Source: Sporodiniella umbellata (lineage: Eukaryota > Mucoromycota > Mucoromycetes > Mucorales > Rhizopodaceae). Taken from it: DNA of 64,000 nucleotides. The stretch lies in contig JAIXMR010000002.1 of NCBI GenBank assembly GCA_025677835.1, positions 273,501-337,500 on the forward strand. Reading direction: 5' to 3'. Position 1 is the stretch's first letter; every line of letters begins with the position of its first letter. Below the pieces are notes generated by a model, which worked only from the letters and a program-made list of their open reading frames with translations, was not told where the DNA came from and ran no database searches. The position numbers and the translations under genes were made by a program. Positions 48,872-60,097 of the stretch are shown here, in pieces.

Positions 48872-49149
48872 TTATCCGTAATTCACTCTAGTGACTTCCA
48901 TTTCGTCAGTTACATGAATGTTTAAACGATCTTCTCTATAGTCTCGGGTACATATAGAATCTCTTTTCAATACTCTGTTGGGCTGTGGCAGTTCTTTCAT
49001 ACGAATATACTGATTACAAGGAAATGTAAATTTTTTGTTATAGAGACCCTCACCGTTACCTTTTCCTCACTTAAAGTAATTTCTTTGTCATCTTCTAAAA
49101 TTATCTTTCCAACTAGTTTGTTTTTCCAAAAGTCGCAATCTCTGCCCAT
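48872..49149 (-). CDS. Small peptidase inhibitor I78-like protein
   Basis: Two exons (minus), 49149-49060 and 49009-48872, join in phase to give 75 residues. The sequence has the I78 signature: CDFWKNKLVGK near the start, then PNRVLKRDS, and the core DYREDRLNIHVTDEMEVTR before NYG. The usual second cysteine before the final Gly is Asn-Tyr here, so the family disulfide is missing. I78 proteins inhibit serine peptidases such as proteinase B; small cytosolic copies are common in Mucorales and other fungi. There is no signal peptide, so an intracellular target is likely. The intron hides it from simple frame searches. It is convergent with the SHPRH-like gene. Confidence 0.75.
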
Positions 49150-49615
49150 TGTTTTTTTTTTAAAAACAAAAAGAAAGGAATAAAGACATTCTATGCTATT
49201 TTACGGAGAAATGAATTATGCGCGTTGAGTGTAACAGTTTTTGATTGCCACTATCATTTTCCAAAACGTTGGCAGTTATTTTCTTTACAAGGCTGATACT
49301 TTTAACAAACGCAAAACCTTAAAACTATGAAACTGAACATAAATTGGCAAATTGAACGCATATAACAAACAATACAATGTCTCTAGTACATGCGCTTCAA
49401 CAAAATATCTACAGTCACTTATTTTTGTTTTTTTGAAATATACGTCATCACTTAGCAGTCAGTTGTGGTGATTTAATGCGATGCCCATAGACACGCCATT
49501 ATTGGCGAGCAGTAAAGTGCGGAAAGAAATTTTTTGTTTTGTCAAATCACACCTTTTTTTTTTTCTCGCTGACAGGGCTACTGAGATTTTTTTTGAAAAA
49601 AAAAAAAAAAAATAC
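49150..49615. promoter_or_regulatory. Head-to-head promoter of the I78-like and PPR genes
   Basis: This 466-bp spacer serves two diverging genes. It ends in an A run at 49596-49612 directly before the PPR start. No other site was recognised. Confidence 0.5.
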
Positions 49616-51097
49616 ATGTTTACACACTTCTCCTCACCAAAGTCGCTCATCTTTGACGTACTGAGAGCCATTGTTTCGCGACCAACAAGTCATGCGATAT
49701 TTACTGGCCGTCTCTCACCAAGAATCTTCACATCACATCGAATTGAATCAACAAGCAGATCATATTCTACCTTAGGAAATTCTCTTGAGGAAGACATTCT
49801 AAAAGCGTACGATAATGGCAAGAGTAAAAGTACTGGAAAGAAAAGGAGTGTTCCATACATTCCAGTAGTAAAAAAAGGGACAAACGGAGAGAAGATTACA
49901 GTCAACGGTTATACTCTTAAAAAAAAAAAAGAAAAGCCAACCAACATAGAAGAATACAACCGGAGAATTATGTTCGCTGTAAAGGACAATAAAATAAACA
50001 AAGCAACCAAGATACTACGGGAAGTGGAGGAAAGCAACATAAAGACTAATGTACAAACATACTCGATAATCGTTCATGGATTTTGCAAGCAACTGGACCT
50101 ATTCAGGGCACGAAAATGGCTGGATCGTATGCTCCGACGATCTATCAAGCCTAATGTTTTTGTGTACACTAGTTTGATTGACGGATTTATGCGTTCTGCA
50201 AATATTTCTAAAGCAGAAGATATGTTTAGACTGATGATGAAAAGAAATATCCAACCATCATTGGTCACTTACAATGTCCTAATGCACAACTCAATAAGAC
50301 AACTCGATATAGAATCTGCTCTAAAGTTTTGGGGAAATTTACTACAAGCTGGGCTGAAGGCGGATGCTTATACCTATGCTATTATTCTTCATGGATTAGG
50401 AGAAGAGAGCCGAATTGATGAAGCTTGGAATTTATTCGGATTGATGAAAGAAGAAGGAATTGTTGCTAATGAAGTTGTGATCACAACATTGATGGGAATG
50501 CATGTCAAGCATAAAGACAATGAGTATGCAGTACAATTGTTCAAGGACTTTTTTGAGTCAAAGACAGAGCTAAAGCTAGTACCTACACCACATACACGCA
50601 ATGTGCTGTTGAATGCAACAATATCATCTACTGATTTAGAAACCATCAAAAAGGTTTATAACCAGTACATTCACACACTAGAAAACCCGAAACAAACAGA
50701 GTCGTTATATTTTGTGGGTGCCAACATACTTACATATACCACCTTCATGCGCGCTTTCTTACGACACAACGATCTCTTTATGGTTGGCCAAGTATATGAA
50801 GACATGAAAAAAAGAAACATACAACCAACGATTGTAACATATTCCACTTTAATGCTGGCTCATGCGTATGTTCCTGATCCCGTGTCTTGTCAGAACATCT
50901 TTAATGAATTGAAAAAAGGTGGGATTGAGGTTAACGTTGCGATTTATACCATTTTGATGAGGGCTTGGGCTAAATCAGGAAACCGCGAAATGGTAAAATC
51001 TGTTTACAAGGAAATGAAAAACGATAATATCAAGCCCAATAAATATACGATGGAAGTATTGCGCTGGGGAAGTAACGATATCAACTCTTGGAGCTAA
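49616..51097 (+). CDS. Mitochondrial pentatricopeptide repeat protein
   Basis: This is a single exon of 493 residues. The start at 49616 was chosen because the preceding in-frame part (from 49481) is translated from homopolymers, while MFTHFSSPKSLIFDVLRAIV with its basic, hydroxylated continuation fits a mitochondrial presequence. From about residue 115 a series of PPR motifs runs to the end, for example VQTYSIIVHGFCKQLDLFRA, VFVYTSLIDGFMRSANISKA, LVTYNVLMHNSIRQLDIESA, AYTYAIILHGLGEESRIDEA, VVITTLMGMHVKHKDNEYA and VAIYTILMRAWAKSGNREMV. About nine repeats are present. The protein should bind a mitochondrial RNA; the target is unknown. It is longer and more regular than the other PPR protein in the window. 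Confidence 0.9.
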   Translation: MFTHFSSPKSLIFDVLRAIVSRPTSHAIFTGRLSPRIFTSHRIESTSRSYSTLGNSLEEDILKAYDNGKSKSTGKKRSVPYIPVVKKGTNGEKITVNGYTLKKKKEKPTNIEEYNRRIMFAVKDNKINKATKILREVEESNIKTNVQTYSIIVHGFCKQLDLFRARKWLDRMLRRSIKPNVFVYTSLIDGFMRSANISKAEDMFRLMMKRNIQPSLVTYNVLMHNSIRQLDIESALKFWGNLLQAGLKADAYTYAIILHGLGEESRIDEAWNLFGLMKEEGIVANEVVITTLMGMHVKHKDNEYAVQLFKDFFESKTELKLVPTPHTRNVLLNATISSTDLETIKKVYNQYIHTLENPKQTESLYFVGANILTYTTFMRAFLRHNDLFMVGQVYEDMKKRNIQPTIVTYSTLMLAHAYVPDPVSCQNIFNELKKGGIEVNVAIYTILMRAWAKSGNREMVKSVYKEMKNDNIKPNKYTMEVLRWGSNDINSWS

Positions 51098-51235
51098 TAA
51101 TAATAAAAAAAAAAAAAACAAATTCGGTACTTTAATTTTAAGTGATGAAGTGACGCAAAACTTTTGGGCAGGGACTGAGCTTATTTCGAAAAATTTTGTT
51201 TAAACCTTCCTTTCTCTTTCCCCTCAATAAGAAAC

Positions 51236-52969
<1,734 letters not shown>

Positions 52970-53760
52970 TTGACTTGTAAAATAAAATAAATAAAAACCA
53001 AAACAGCAAAAAGAAATGAAAAAAAAAACAGAAAAAATCTGTTTTTAAGAACGATTAAAGATATAGATAAAAGGTCTCTTTTTTTTTTTGAAGACATGCT
53101 CAATACAAAACTTTGAGAAGTCTTCAATTCAATACTATGAACTTTATTCAATTGAAATTGTGCTAGCTATAAAGAAAATTATTCGACTTTAAAGCCTTGT
53201 CCGTCAAACAAATTTAGAAAACGCCAAATACTTTACAATGAACGGTCAATTTTCTGTTGTTTATTTTGACGTTTGTATTTGCGTCGCTATTTGAAGCGGA
53301 ATGTGTTGGACCTGGAAACTATACAAAAATAGAAATAAAACGATACCTGTTTAAATATTAGTCAAGTAAACAAGCAATTAAAACAATTACCAGAGTCGAG
53401 AAACGTAAACCGAGTAAAACATAAAAGATTGTAAATTACTTTAGGTGACTAAATATATATATATATATAGATAGATAGATAGATAGATAGATATATACAT
53501 TGTAACAAACAAAAGACTCCTTATATTTCGGGAATTAAAAACAAAAGCAATTAGAACAGCCTAAAGCTTCCCGACTCCTCAGGTAAACTCTATTGCTAAT
53601 TGAGATGCTTTTAACATATTCTCCCTAATAACAGTATTCATCCATTGATAGTGTAAAATCGTTTTTAATTAGCAATTCCTTTTTTTTTTTTTTTGTTTTT
53701 TTTTTTTTTTTTTTTTTTTTGTATATAAATAGGCTTGAATAGAATGGTTGTAAACTCCTT
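52970..53760. other. Spacer with microsatellite and long T runs
   Basis: It separates ATP2 from the STE20-like kinase. It holds (AT)n(AGAT)n at 53452-53497 and T runs of 15 and 25 at about 53680-53720, some 40 bp before the kinase start. No gene was found. Confidence 0.65.
53452..53497. repeat. (AT)n(AGAT)n microsatellite
   Basis: A run of AT units passes into six or so AGAT units and back into AT. This is the only clear tetranucleotide tandem array in the window. Confidence 0.92.
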
Positions 53761-55300
53761 ATGGATAAATTGTCATTTTCTGAACATCATATAGCTAACC
53801 GCAACTATCAGTTGTTTTCTAAAGGCCCCAATCACCGCCCAAGATCTAATTCTACAGCAGAAATAAGTCGAAAGCCTGTTTCGCGTCAAAGGTCTATTTC
53901 AGAGTTAGTCAGTCGAGTCACTAAACTTTCACTACGACCTGCCATCAAAGAAGAAATGTATGACTATTCTTCTAAAATTAAAGACTACGATATCATGAAA
54001 ACAATAGGCTCAGGGTCGACAGCTTTTGTTTATTCAGCAATGTATAAGCCCACATCAGAGCTCGTGGCTATCAAGACGTGTAATCTAGATTGTTCTCACT
54101 CGGACCGTGACTCCAAAGTAGACGAGCTAAGGAAAGAAATACAGATCATGAACTTTTGCAAGCACCCAAATCTTTTGGAAGTTTATCAAAGCTTTGTTCA
54201 TGCCTCGGAACTTTTTATTATCACGCCTTTAATGACTGCCGGTAAAGTACACATACAAAAAAAAAAACGAGTCGAAAAGAAAGATAATATAGTCTAATTG
54301 TATTTCTTTTCTTTTTTAATGATAGGTTCTTGTAGTGATTTACTGTCAAGTAATTTGTATACGGGCTTAAAAGAGAACATTGTTGGATGGTAAGTAAAGG
54401 ATTTGACGGATACTTCTGTCTTGCCCCCCTCTCTCTCTTTCTCTCTCCTCTTTCCCCTGTTGACTTGTGATTTTATTAGTATTCTAAGGCAAGTAGCTCA
54501 GGGTCTAGAATACCTTCATACGAACGACCTAGTCCATCGAGACATAAAATCAGCCAATCTTTTACTCGATTGGGACACAGGAGTAGTCAAATTAGCCGAT
54601 TTTGGCGTGAGTGACTATCTGCTGAGTCTATCGGAGCTACCAAAGAAGAAAGATAATTTTTCTGTTTTCAATGTGCCTCAGAAATCGTACCCAAAGAAAG
54701 CAAGGCATTCGTTTGTAGGCACACCATGCTGGATGGCTCCAGAGATACTTTTAAGCCATGACTATGACTCAAAAGTAGATGTATGGTCTTTAGGAATTAC
54801 CGCCATTGAACTGGCTTCTGGCAAGCCCCCTTTGGCAGATTATGACCCTTTTACTGTAAGTGCCTCTGGCCCTGAAGACGAATGGTTATTTATTTATCAT
54901 CCAATAGGCATTCACGATGATCATTGATAACCCGCCGCCTACTCTAGATTCAAATGCCTCAGCATGTCTACAGGATTTTATTCACCGTTGTCTTCAAAAA
55001 GACCCCTTTATGCGAGAGACAGTATCGGACTTGCTGGAGCTACCATTCTTAAAAAAAGCCTCTTCCCCTGACTTGATCAGAAAATATCTGGCTCAGAACC
55101 ACCCTCTGTTGAACAAGAACTATCTTACCAAAAAAGACCTCTGGTTGGATATGGATTCCTGCAGTGAAGATGAGTCCCCATGGGATTTTAGTGATCGTGG
55201 ACTCAAGTTAGCCACTCAAGGTTTAAAATGTACTATCAACCCAATGACGGACTCACCTATTACACCCAAAGACAACGAAAGAGCTTTTCATTTAAAGTAG
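53761..55300 (+). CDS. STE20/germinal-centre-type Ser/Thr kinase
   Basis: Exons are 53761-54241, 54326-54389, 54480-54855 and 54908-55300, giving 437 residues. An N-terminal Ser/Arg-rich tail with SRQRSISEL, a likely basophilic kinase site, precedes the catalytic domain. The glycine loop is IGSGSTAFVYSA, the ATP lysine is in LVAIKTC, the catalytic loop is VHRDIKSANLLL, the metal site is ADFGVSD and the activation end is SFVGTPCWMAPEIL, typical of GCK-group kinases such as OSR1/SPAK. An insertion of about 25 residues lies between DFG and the GTP box. The C-terminus lacks an obvious PF1 domain. Upstream or downstream partners cannot be deduced. A role in cell-shape or ion-stress signalling is a family-level guess. 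Confidence 0.87.
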
Positions 55301-55385
55301 GGTGTTCACCCAAATAAACAAGCCCCCCCAAAAAAAAAAAAAAAAAACAAGCATTGTTTTATTATTTTATTACTTTATTTTTTTA

Positions 55386-56438
55386 TCAAAACATGACCGT
55401 GTCTTTTAATTGAAAACGAGGTACTTTTCTATAGTCCCCAACTTTTCCTAAACGCCAAAGATAAACATCCAAACCGCCGGTTGTCAAAAGTCCGTTAGAA
55501 GCCTTGACAAGGTCATCGCATGCAACTACACTTGCGGCTCTTAAGGTAGTAGCCATAGACTCAGAAAGGTCTTGGTTATTATGAATGGTATCCAGCCATG
55601 ACTGAGGCATTTCCAGCACGCCTAGATGTGCCAACATAGTAGGAATGACGTTGTCAGCAAAAATAGTGAGTTCATCGATATCTGTAAAATCAAATTCGGG
55701 TAGTTTATGGCGCATGGTAAACCAGAGATGATAGACCAAGATCTGAGCCTTCTTGAACAGACAGACAGATTTTCCATCGAGTGAATAATGATCGTGTAAT
55801 CCGGGCAGGGCTCGTACCAAGGCTTCAGTCAGCGCTTTAGCGCTCAGAGGATGTTCTCGGGTTTGACGAAGGATAAAGGTGGCCAGATCAGGATAACCAT
55901 GCAAAGAGAGATAATCACCGGTGGTGTTCAAGACGTTGACGATGCCGACAGCCAATGGTTTGAGTGGTGTGGGCTCAGTCAGAGTGACAAAATCAAGGGT
56001 TTCGTGACGCTTTTCTTGTTCGATAGGAAACTGGAATGTCTCGGCCACTTTGAACACATCGATTTCTTTCCAGGTTTTGGCGTCCATGGGCATACCGCCA
56101 ATATGCATTGCCATCACACCATAGCGAATCGTATCAAAAGCACCGCGTTCAACAGCCTGGTGAAGTTCCATACGGTATCCGCTACCGAAATTTAACAGGT
56201 CGATCAAAGCTACAAAGTTGAGCTCTTCCTCAACGCTCGTAAACTTTACAGGCAAATGGATGGTGCTATCGTAAGCAAGTTCTTTATATTGCTCTGGATC
56301 TAATGCCTGTAAGAAACGGCCGATACCTTCCTTCGATACCTTGACTTGGCTGGACTCAACAAAAGACCGGCACGAACTGCGTACAGCGTCCACAAAATCG
56401 CTTTGGGGTAAAGTATTACTCTTGTGAACGACCTCCAT
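55386..56438 (-). CDS. QNG1: Queuosine 5'-phosphate N-glycosylase (DUF2419, queuine salvage)
   Basis: This is a single exon of 350 residues. The DUF2419/QNG1 family releases queuine from queuosine 5'-phosphate, letting eukaryotes reuse the base for tRNA. Recognisable blocks are FVALIDLLNFGSGYRMELHQ, VLNTTGDYLSLHGYPDLATF, KKAQILVYHLW, and ELTIFADNVIPTMLAHLGVL followed by the YLWRLGKVGDYR end. The start at 56438 was preferred over 56561 because the intervening frame is translated from a 20-nt homopolymer and would give a run of Phe. Presence implies the fungus salvages queuine from its surroundings. The gene shares a promoter region with the Dpb3-like gene. Confidence 0.92.
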   Translation of the reverse strand: MEVVHKSNTLPQSDFVDAVRSSCRSFVESSQVKVSKEGIGRFLQALDPEQYKELAYDSTIHLPVKFTSVEEELNFVALIDLLNFGSGYRMELHQAVERGAFDTIRYGVMAMHIGGMPMDAKTWKEIDVFKVAETFQFPIEQEKRHETLDFVTLTEPTPLKPLAVGIVNVLNTTGDYLSLHGYPDLATFILRQTREHPLSAKALTEALVRALPGLHDHYSLDGKSVCLFKKAQILVYHLWFTMRHKLPEFDFTDIDELTIFADNVIPTMLAHLGVLEMPQSWLDTIHNNQDLSESMATTLRAASVVACDDLVKASNGLLTTGGLDVYLWRLGKVGDYRKVPRFQLKDTVMF

Positions 56439-56871
56439 TTTCCCCTCCAAAAAAAAAAAAAAAAAAAATAGAGATGGATAGAGAAGAGAGTGCATAAAAA
56501 CAGCCAAAAAGAATCCGTATTTATACCGACTTGAAACCAAGTCACGTGTTACACCAGCCAAGGTAAGCTGTCCACACTTTAGATTGCGTCTTTGAACCTA
56601 GCCAAGATCGAAACACGCCTTGATAGCTTTCTGCGATAGACCCAAGGCAGCGTCAAAAAGAAGACATTGGTATTGAACAGGATTTTCCAAACGGGGTAGG
56701 TTGCCGGGCTGCGGTGATTTCGCTGTCACAGACGGTGGAGGTCGCCGGACGGTGATTTGCTGGACTCTACCGCGTAAAACACGTGAGCATGTCTCGCTCT
56801 CCCTCCAAAAAAAAAAAAAAAAAAAAAAACACGGCTAGAGATATGTTTTTTTGTTTCCATTTATTCCGACC
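56439..56871. promoter_or_regulatory. Bidirectional promoter with two CACGTG sites
   Basis: QNG1 and the Dpb3-like gene diverge from this 433-bp spacer. CACGTG occurs at 56543-56548 and 56780-56785, 105 bp and 87 bp from the two starts. Each start also has a 20-nt or longer A tract close by (56449-56468 and 56807-56829). Confidence 0.5.
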
Positions 56872-57465
56872 ATGAGCGCATTGGAAGTGATGGCAAGTCA
56901 AGAAAAGGATTCAACCGAAACAGTTTCCTCCGACAGTCGTCTATTTCCAGAGACTGAAGAGTGTACAGAAAACAATGGTACAACGGTCTCGAAACCCATG
57001 GCAGAACGGGCACCGGGATCCACTGCTTTTCCAGTAGCCAGGATCAAACGGTTGATTAAAGAGGATAAAGAGATTGCCATGATTAGTAGCGAGGCTACCT
57101 TTTGCATTGCTGTGGCTACAGTAAGTTTAGAAGTCTCTGATTGTTTCTAATGTTTTTTTTTTTATGATGGAAAGGAACTCTTTTTGGAACATTTCATCAA
57201 AGAATCGCACATGAATGTCAAGAAAGATAAGCGAAAGACAGTATTCTATCGTGACATGGCCGATGTGGTACAGGATAATGCTTCTTTTGAATTTCTGAGT
57301 GATGTGATTCCTACCACCATGACCCTCAAGGCCGCTGTAGAGAAAAGAAAACGAGCGTTAGCGGAAGAAGCGCCTACGAAAAAACAAAAGACGGTTTCTA
57401 AAAGTACAAGTGAACCTCAAGACGATACGAAACCAGTAGAAACCAGTGTAGAAAAAGATCAATAA
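56872..57465 (+). CDS. Histone-fold protein, Dpb3/POLE4-like
   Basis: Exons are 56872-57120 and 57175-57465, giving 179 residues. After 50 disordered residues comes a histone fold of the NF-YC/CHRAC type: FPVARIKRLIKEDKE (helix 1 and loop), MISSEATFCIAVATELFLEHF (long helix 2, split by the intron after the Thr) and RKTVFYRDMADVVQ. The next block, ASFEFLSDVIPTT, is like that in Dpb3 and POLE4, small subunits of DNA polymerase epsilon. The C-terminus is a Lys/Glu-rich tail with KKQK, a possible nuclear signal. A CHRAC subunit is an alternative, since the folds are nearly the same. Role at the fork is inferred. Confidence 0.8.
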
Positions 57466-57627
57466 TAACACTACTAATAATAAAAAAAAAAAAAAAAAAA
57501 AAAGAGAGAGAGAAAAGAAAAAGGTTTATATAGAAAACATACATATATGTAGATATGTACAAAACATAACAATAAAAGGTAGTTTACAAGTAGAGGGGAG
57601 GGGAGGGGGTATGAACTGAAGAAAACA

Positions 57628-58938
57628 TTAGAGTATTTCCCTACTTCGTGTGATACGACCTTCTTCTTCTTTGGTACCAAATTTATCTTGAAATTTGATA
57701 AGCTTCCTGGTGAGAATATCCATGATTTCCATTGAGGATTGTTCACTTTTGATTTTCTGATGAAAAAAAAAGTCATCGTCCTCTGGTTCGAGTGGGAGGG
57801 TACTTGCGCTACTGAGAGAGCAAAGATCGTCCTCTTTAGAGCCTTTGGAAGCCATTTGGATCTGTATGGAACTAATGTATTCAAGGATTTGTTTTGCACG
57901 ACGGTTCATTTCATACAGGGTCATTCTGGCATGGGGTTGGCGTGTTTTAGCAGGTGGTGAAGACGCTCTGGATTGGGGTGTAAAGTAATCAAAGATGGCG
58001 GTGCCGATATTCGTGGTTTCTTCCAGACTACTGTTGGGGGAAGCATGTTCGTCTAGGGCAGGCGCGTCGTCAGCGAGTTGTGGTGTAGATGTGCGTGATC
58101 GTGGCTTGCCTCGTTTGGCCACTTTCCCTCGACCGGCGGTGACTGCGGTCCGCCTTTTGTCCTCTTTTTTCTTTTTCGGCTTTGGGGCTTTGATCGTGAT
58201 GACTTCTGAATCCGATGCTTCGGGTCGTTCTTGGGTGGCAGGCAGGGCTTCTTCTTCCAGGGTGGGTAATGCGGGGGATAGGTTGGGGTGATGATGGGTG
58301 GTGAGGGGCGAGGGAGGGGAAGTCGTAGGTGATGGCTTTCCAGTCTCATAAAGTTCGAGTGCACTCCTGACGGCTAAAACGTCTTCCAGCGACATGGAAG
58401 CCTCTCTGCTGTTGAGTGTCATTCGTTTCTTGGGTACTCTTTTCTCCTGCCCATCTGAACTATACTCCTGTTTGGTCCTAAAAGTAGGGATGGATTATGT
58501 CTTGGGGCATCGAAAGCAAAGTCTATCTACTTACTTGCCATTGGCTAACCGAGTGGTAAAATGGTTTTCTGGTTTGCAAACCTCACAAAAGTATTGATCT
58601 GGAATATCTGGTTCATCCAGTCCCATACAACTACAATGCTGCCATACCTCGCAGTCGTCACATTGTACCATAAGGCCTACACTATCTATATACATATAAA
58701 AAAAAAAAACAGATAAGGCCATGCGATCTTTAAACCATTCCGGATGACTTACGAGACTTTCCACAAACACAACGAGTCACTGAATCTGATTCTGAACTCT
58801 CTTCGTCTGAACTCTGTGTTTTCTTTCGGCTTTTTCTACCATTTCTTTTGTTGAGAGCTGAATTACATTATTCAAAGGAAAAAAAGTTTTTTCTTAGTAA
58901 AAAGAGATCAAGCAAGAGTCATCCAAACACTTACTCAT
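57628..58938 (-). CDS. PHD-finger protein, Cti6-like
   Basis: Exons (minus) are 58938-58935, 58857-58753, 58685-58535 and 58477-57628, giving 369 residues. Exon 1 has only four bases, ATGA. A Ser/Glu stretch leads into a PHD finger: [25 protein letters not shown] and [11 protein letters not shown], the C4HC3 pattern. The rest is basic or Pro/Ser-rich, with an AT-hook-like RGKPRSR, then a helix near [18 protein letters not shown]. The layout matches yeast Cti6, a subunit of the Rpd3L histone deacetylase complex, which reads histone H3 methylation. The PHD class is sure; the complex membership is inferred. Confidence 0.82.
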
Positions 58939-59055
58939 TTTTTCTATTCCAGGTGGATTGCTATTTCAAAGAAAAGGGTATGTTGGATAAGAATGGATAA
59001 TGAAAAACAAAGGGAAAAAAAAAAAAAAAAAAAAAAAAAGAAAAAGTGCCAATAA

Positions 59056-59105
59056 GTGTGTGTGTGTGGATGTGTGTGTGTGTGGATGTGGATATGTGTG
59101 GATGT
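59056..59105. repeat. Compound (TG)n/GGATG repeat
   Basis: Runs of TG units are punctuated by GGATG three times. It lies between the divergent PHD and small-protein genes. Confidence 0.85.
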
Positions 59106-59431
59106 TTCTACCTTTTTTTCGGAAAAATAAAAAAGGATAAGCAGCTGACCAATGGGGAGCCAAGAAACAAGTGACCTACAGAATTAAGCTTGAAGTGAAA
59201 GGTGATTATAATAACAACGCTTTTTGTCTTTGAGAGAGTCTGCAGGGTATTTTTGATCTCTTTTTGTGTATGTATTGTTTGTGTTCATTTGAAGATCCCC
59301 CCCAAAAAAAAAAAAATCAAAATCAAAATAAAGAGAGGGTGAAAAGATGAAAAAGAAGAAAAAAAAAAAAAAAAAAAAAAAGGGTTTATGACGTAAAAAG
59401 TACCCTCACCCGTCAAAGAGGTTATTCTGAG

Positions 59432-59496
59432 CTATAAAAAGAATGGCACGATATTCAAACACCAACGTTACTGCAGACTGGCAAGGTATATAAAAA
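59432..59496 (+). promoter_or_regulatory. TATA-like boxes before the 95-residue gene
   Basis: CTATAAAAAG near 59432 and TATATAAAAAG near 59488 are the clearest TATA elements in the window. They are oriented toward the 59556 start. Confidence 0.4.
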
Positions 59497-59555
59497 GCCG
59501 GCTGTTTTTCTAATCGGTTTTTTGTTTTTGTTTTTTTTGTTTTTATTTATTTTTT

Positions 59556-59843
59556 ATGAGCCAAGCAAAGCACCATCACGAAGAAAGAGATCCAATTATG
59601 GAAGACGAAGGGTTTTCGCTTCGATATGGCAATCCGATTCAAATCATTCACGATACGCCAAAACATACAGTGGAGACATTTGAGCCAAGCAAAGAGCATG
59701 CTTTGCCTTCGATTGCCAGCCTACAGACGGCAGAGCCCTCACGGGTGACAGGGACATCGAGCCCAAGCGTACGTGATAGTACCTGCAACGAATACTTTCA
59801 TAACCCCCAAGGCACAGTGACGGAGGTAGATCATACTCAGTAA
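59556..59843 (+). CDS. Small uncharacterised protein
   Basis: This is a single exon of 95 residues. It begins MSQAKHHHEERD, has acidic and Ser/Thr-rich parts, and ends EVDHTQ. It has no signal peptide, membrane segment, coiled coil or known motif, so I do not recognise it. Reality is suggested by the complete frame, good upstream TATA-like elements and G/C usage like its neighbours. A chance frame cannot be excluded at this length. It lies tail-to-tail with the CSL gene, 254 bp away. Confidence 0.5.
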   Translation: MSQAKHHHEERDPIMEDEGFSLRYGNPIQIIHDTPKHTVETFEPSKEHALPSIASLQTAEPSRVTGTSSPSVRDSTCNEYFHNPQGTVTEVDHTQ

Positions 59844-60097
59844 AACAGCTTCTCATTGAACACGGTACGGTAGCCATGTCCGGCACGGACCCTCTGTGAC
59901 CGGAAAAAATCAAAAGAATTAAAAATCAAAAAATAAAAAAAAATAAAAAAAAAAAATAAAAAAATCAAAAAAAAAATTTCCCACAGGTCGATAGGGAGGG
60001 GAGGGTATTTATTAAGTATAAAGTAAATCAATAGACTTGGTATGAGAATTCCCACACCCAAGATTTTGTATATCAGATGACGGTTATTTAAGTTTTC

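Larger units (their letters stand above)
58939..59555. other. Divergent spacer with tandem GT and homopolymers
   Basis: This lies between the PHD gene and the 95-residue gene. A tandem of TG units broken by GGATG occurs at 59056-59105, and A runs occur near 59015-59039 and 59359-59381. Two TATA-like boxes (59432-59439 and 59488-59496) stand 115 and 60 bp before the next start. Confidence 0.6.

Noticed and set aside
56439..56561. N-terminal extensions through homopolymers (QNG1, CSL, PPR, PHD-side and amidohydrolase frames)
   Set aside because: They translate T or A runs into poly-Phe or poly-Lys, differ from family starts, and each has a better ATG just downstream of the run.
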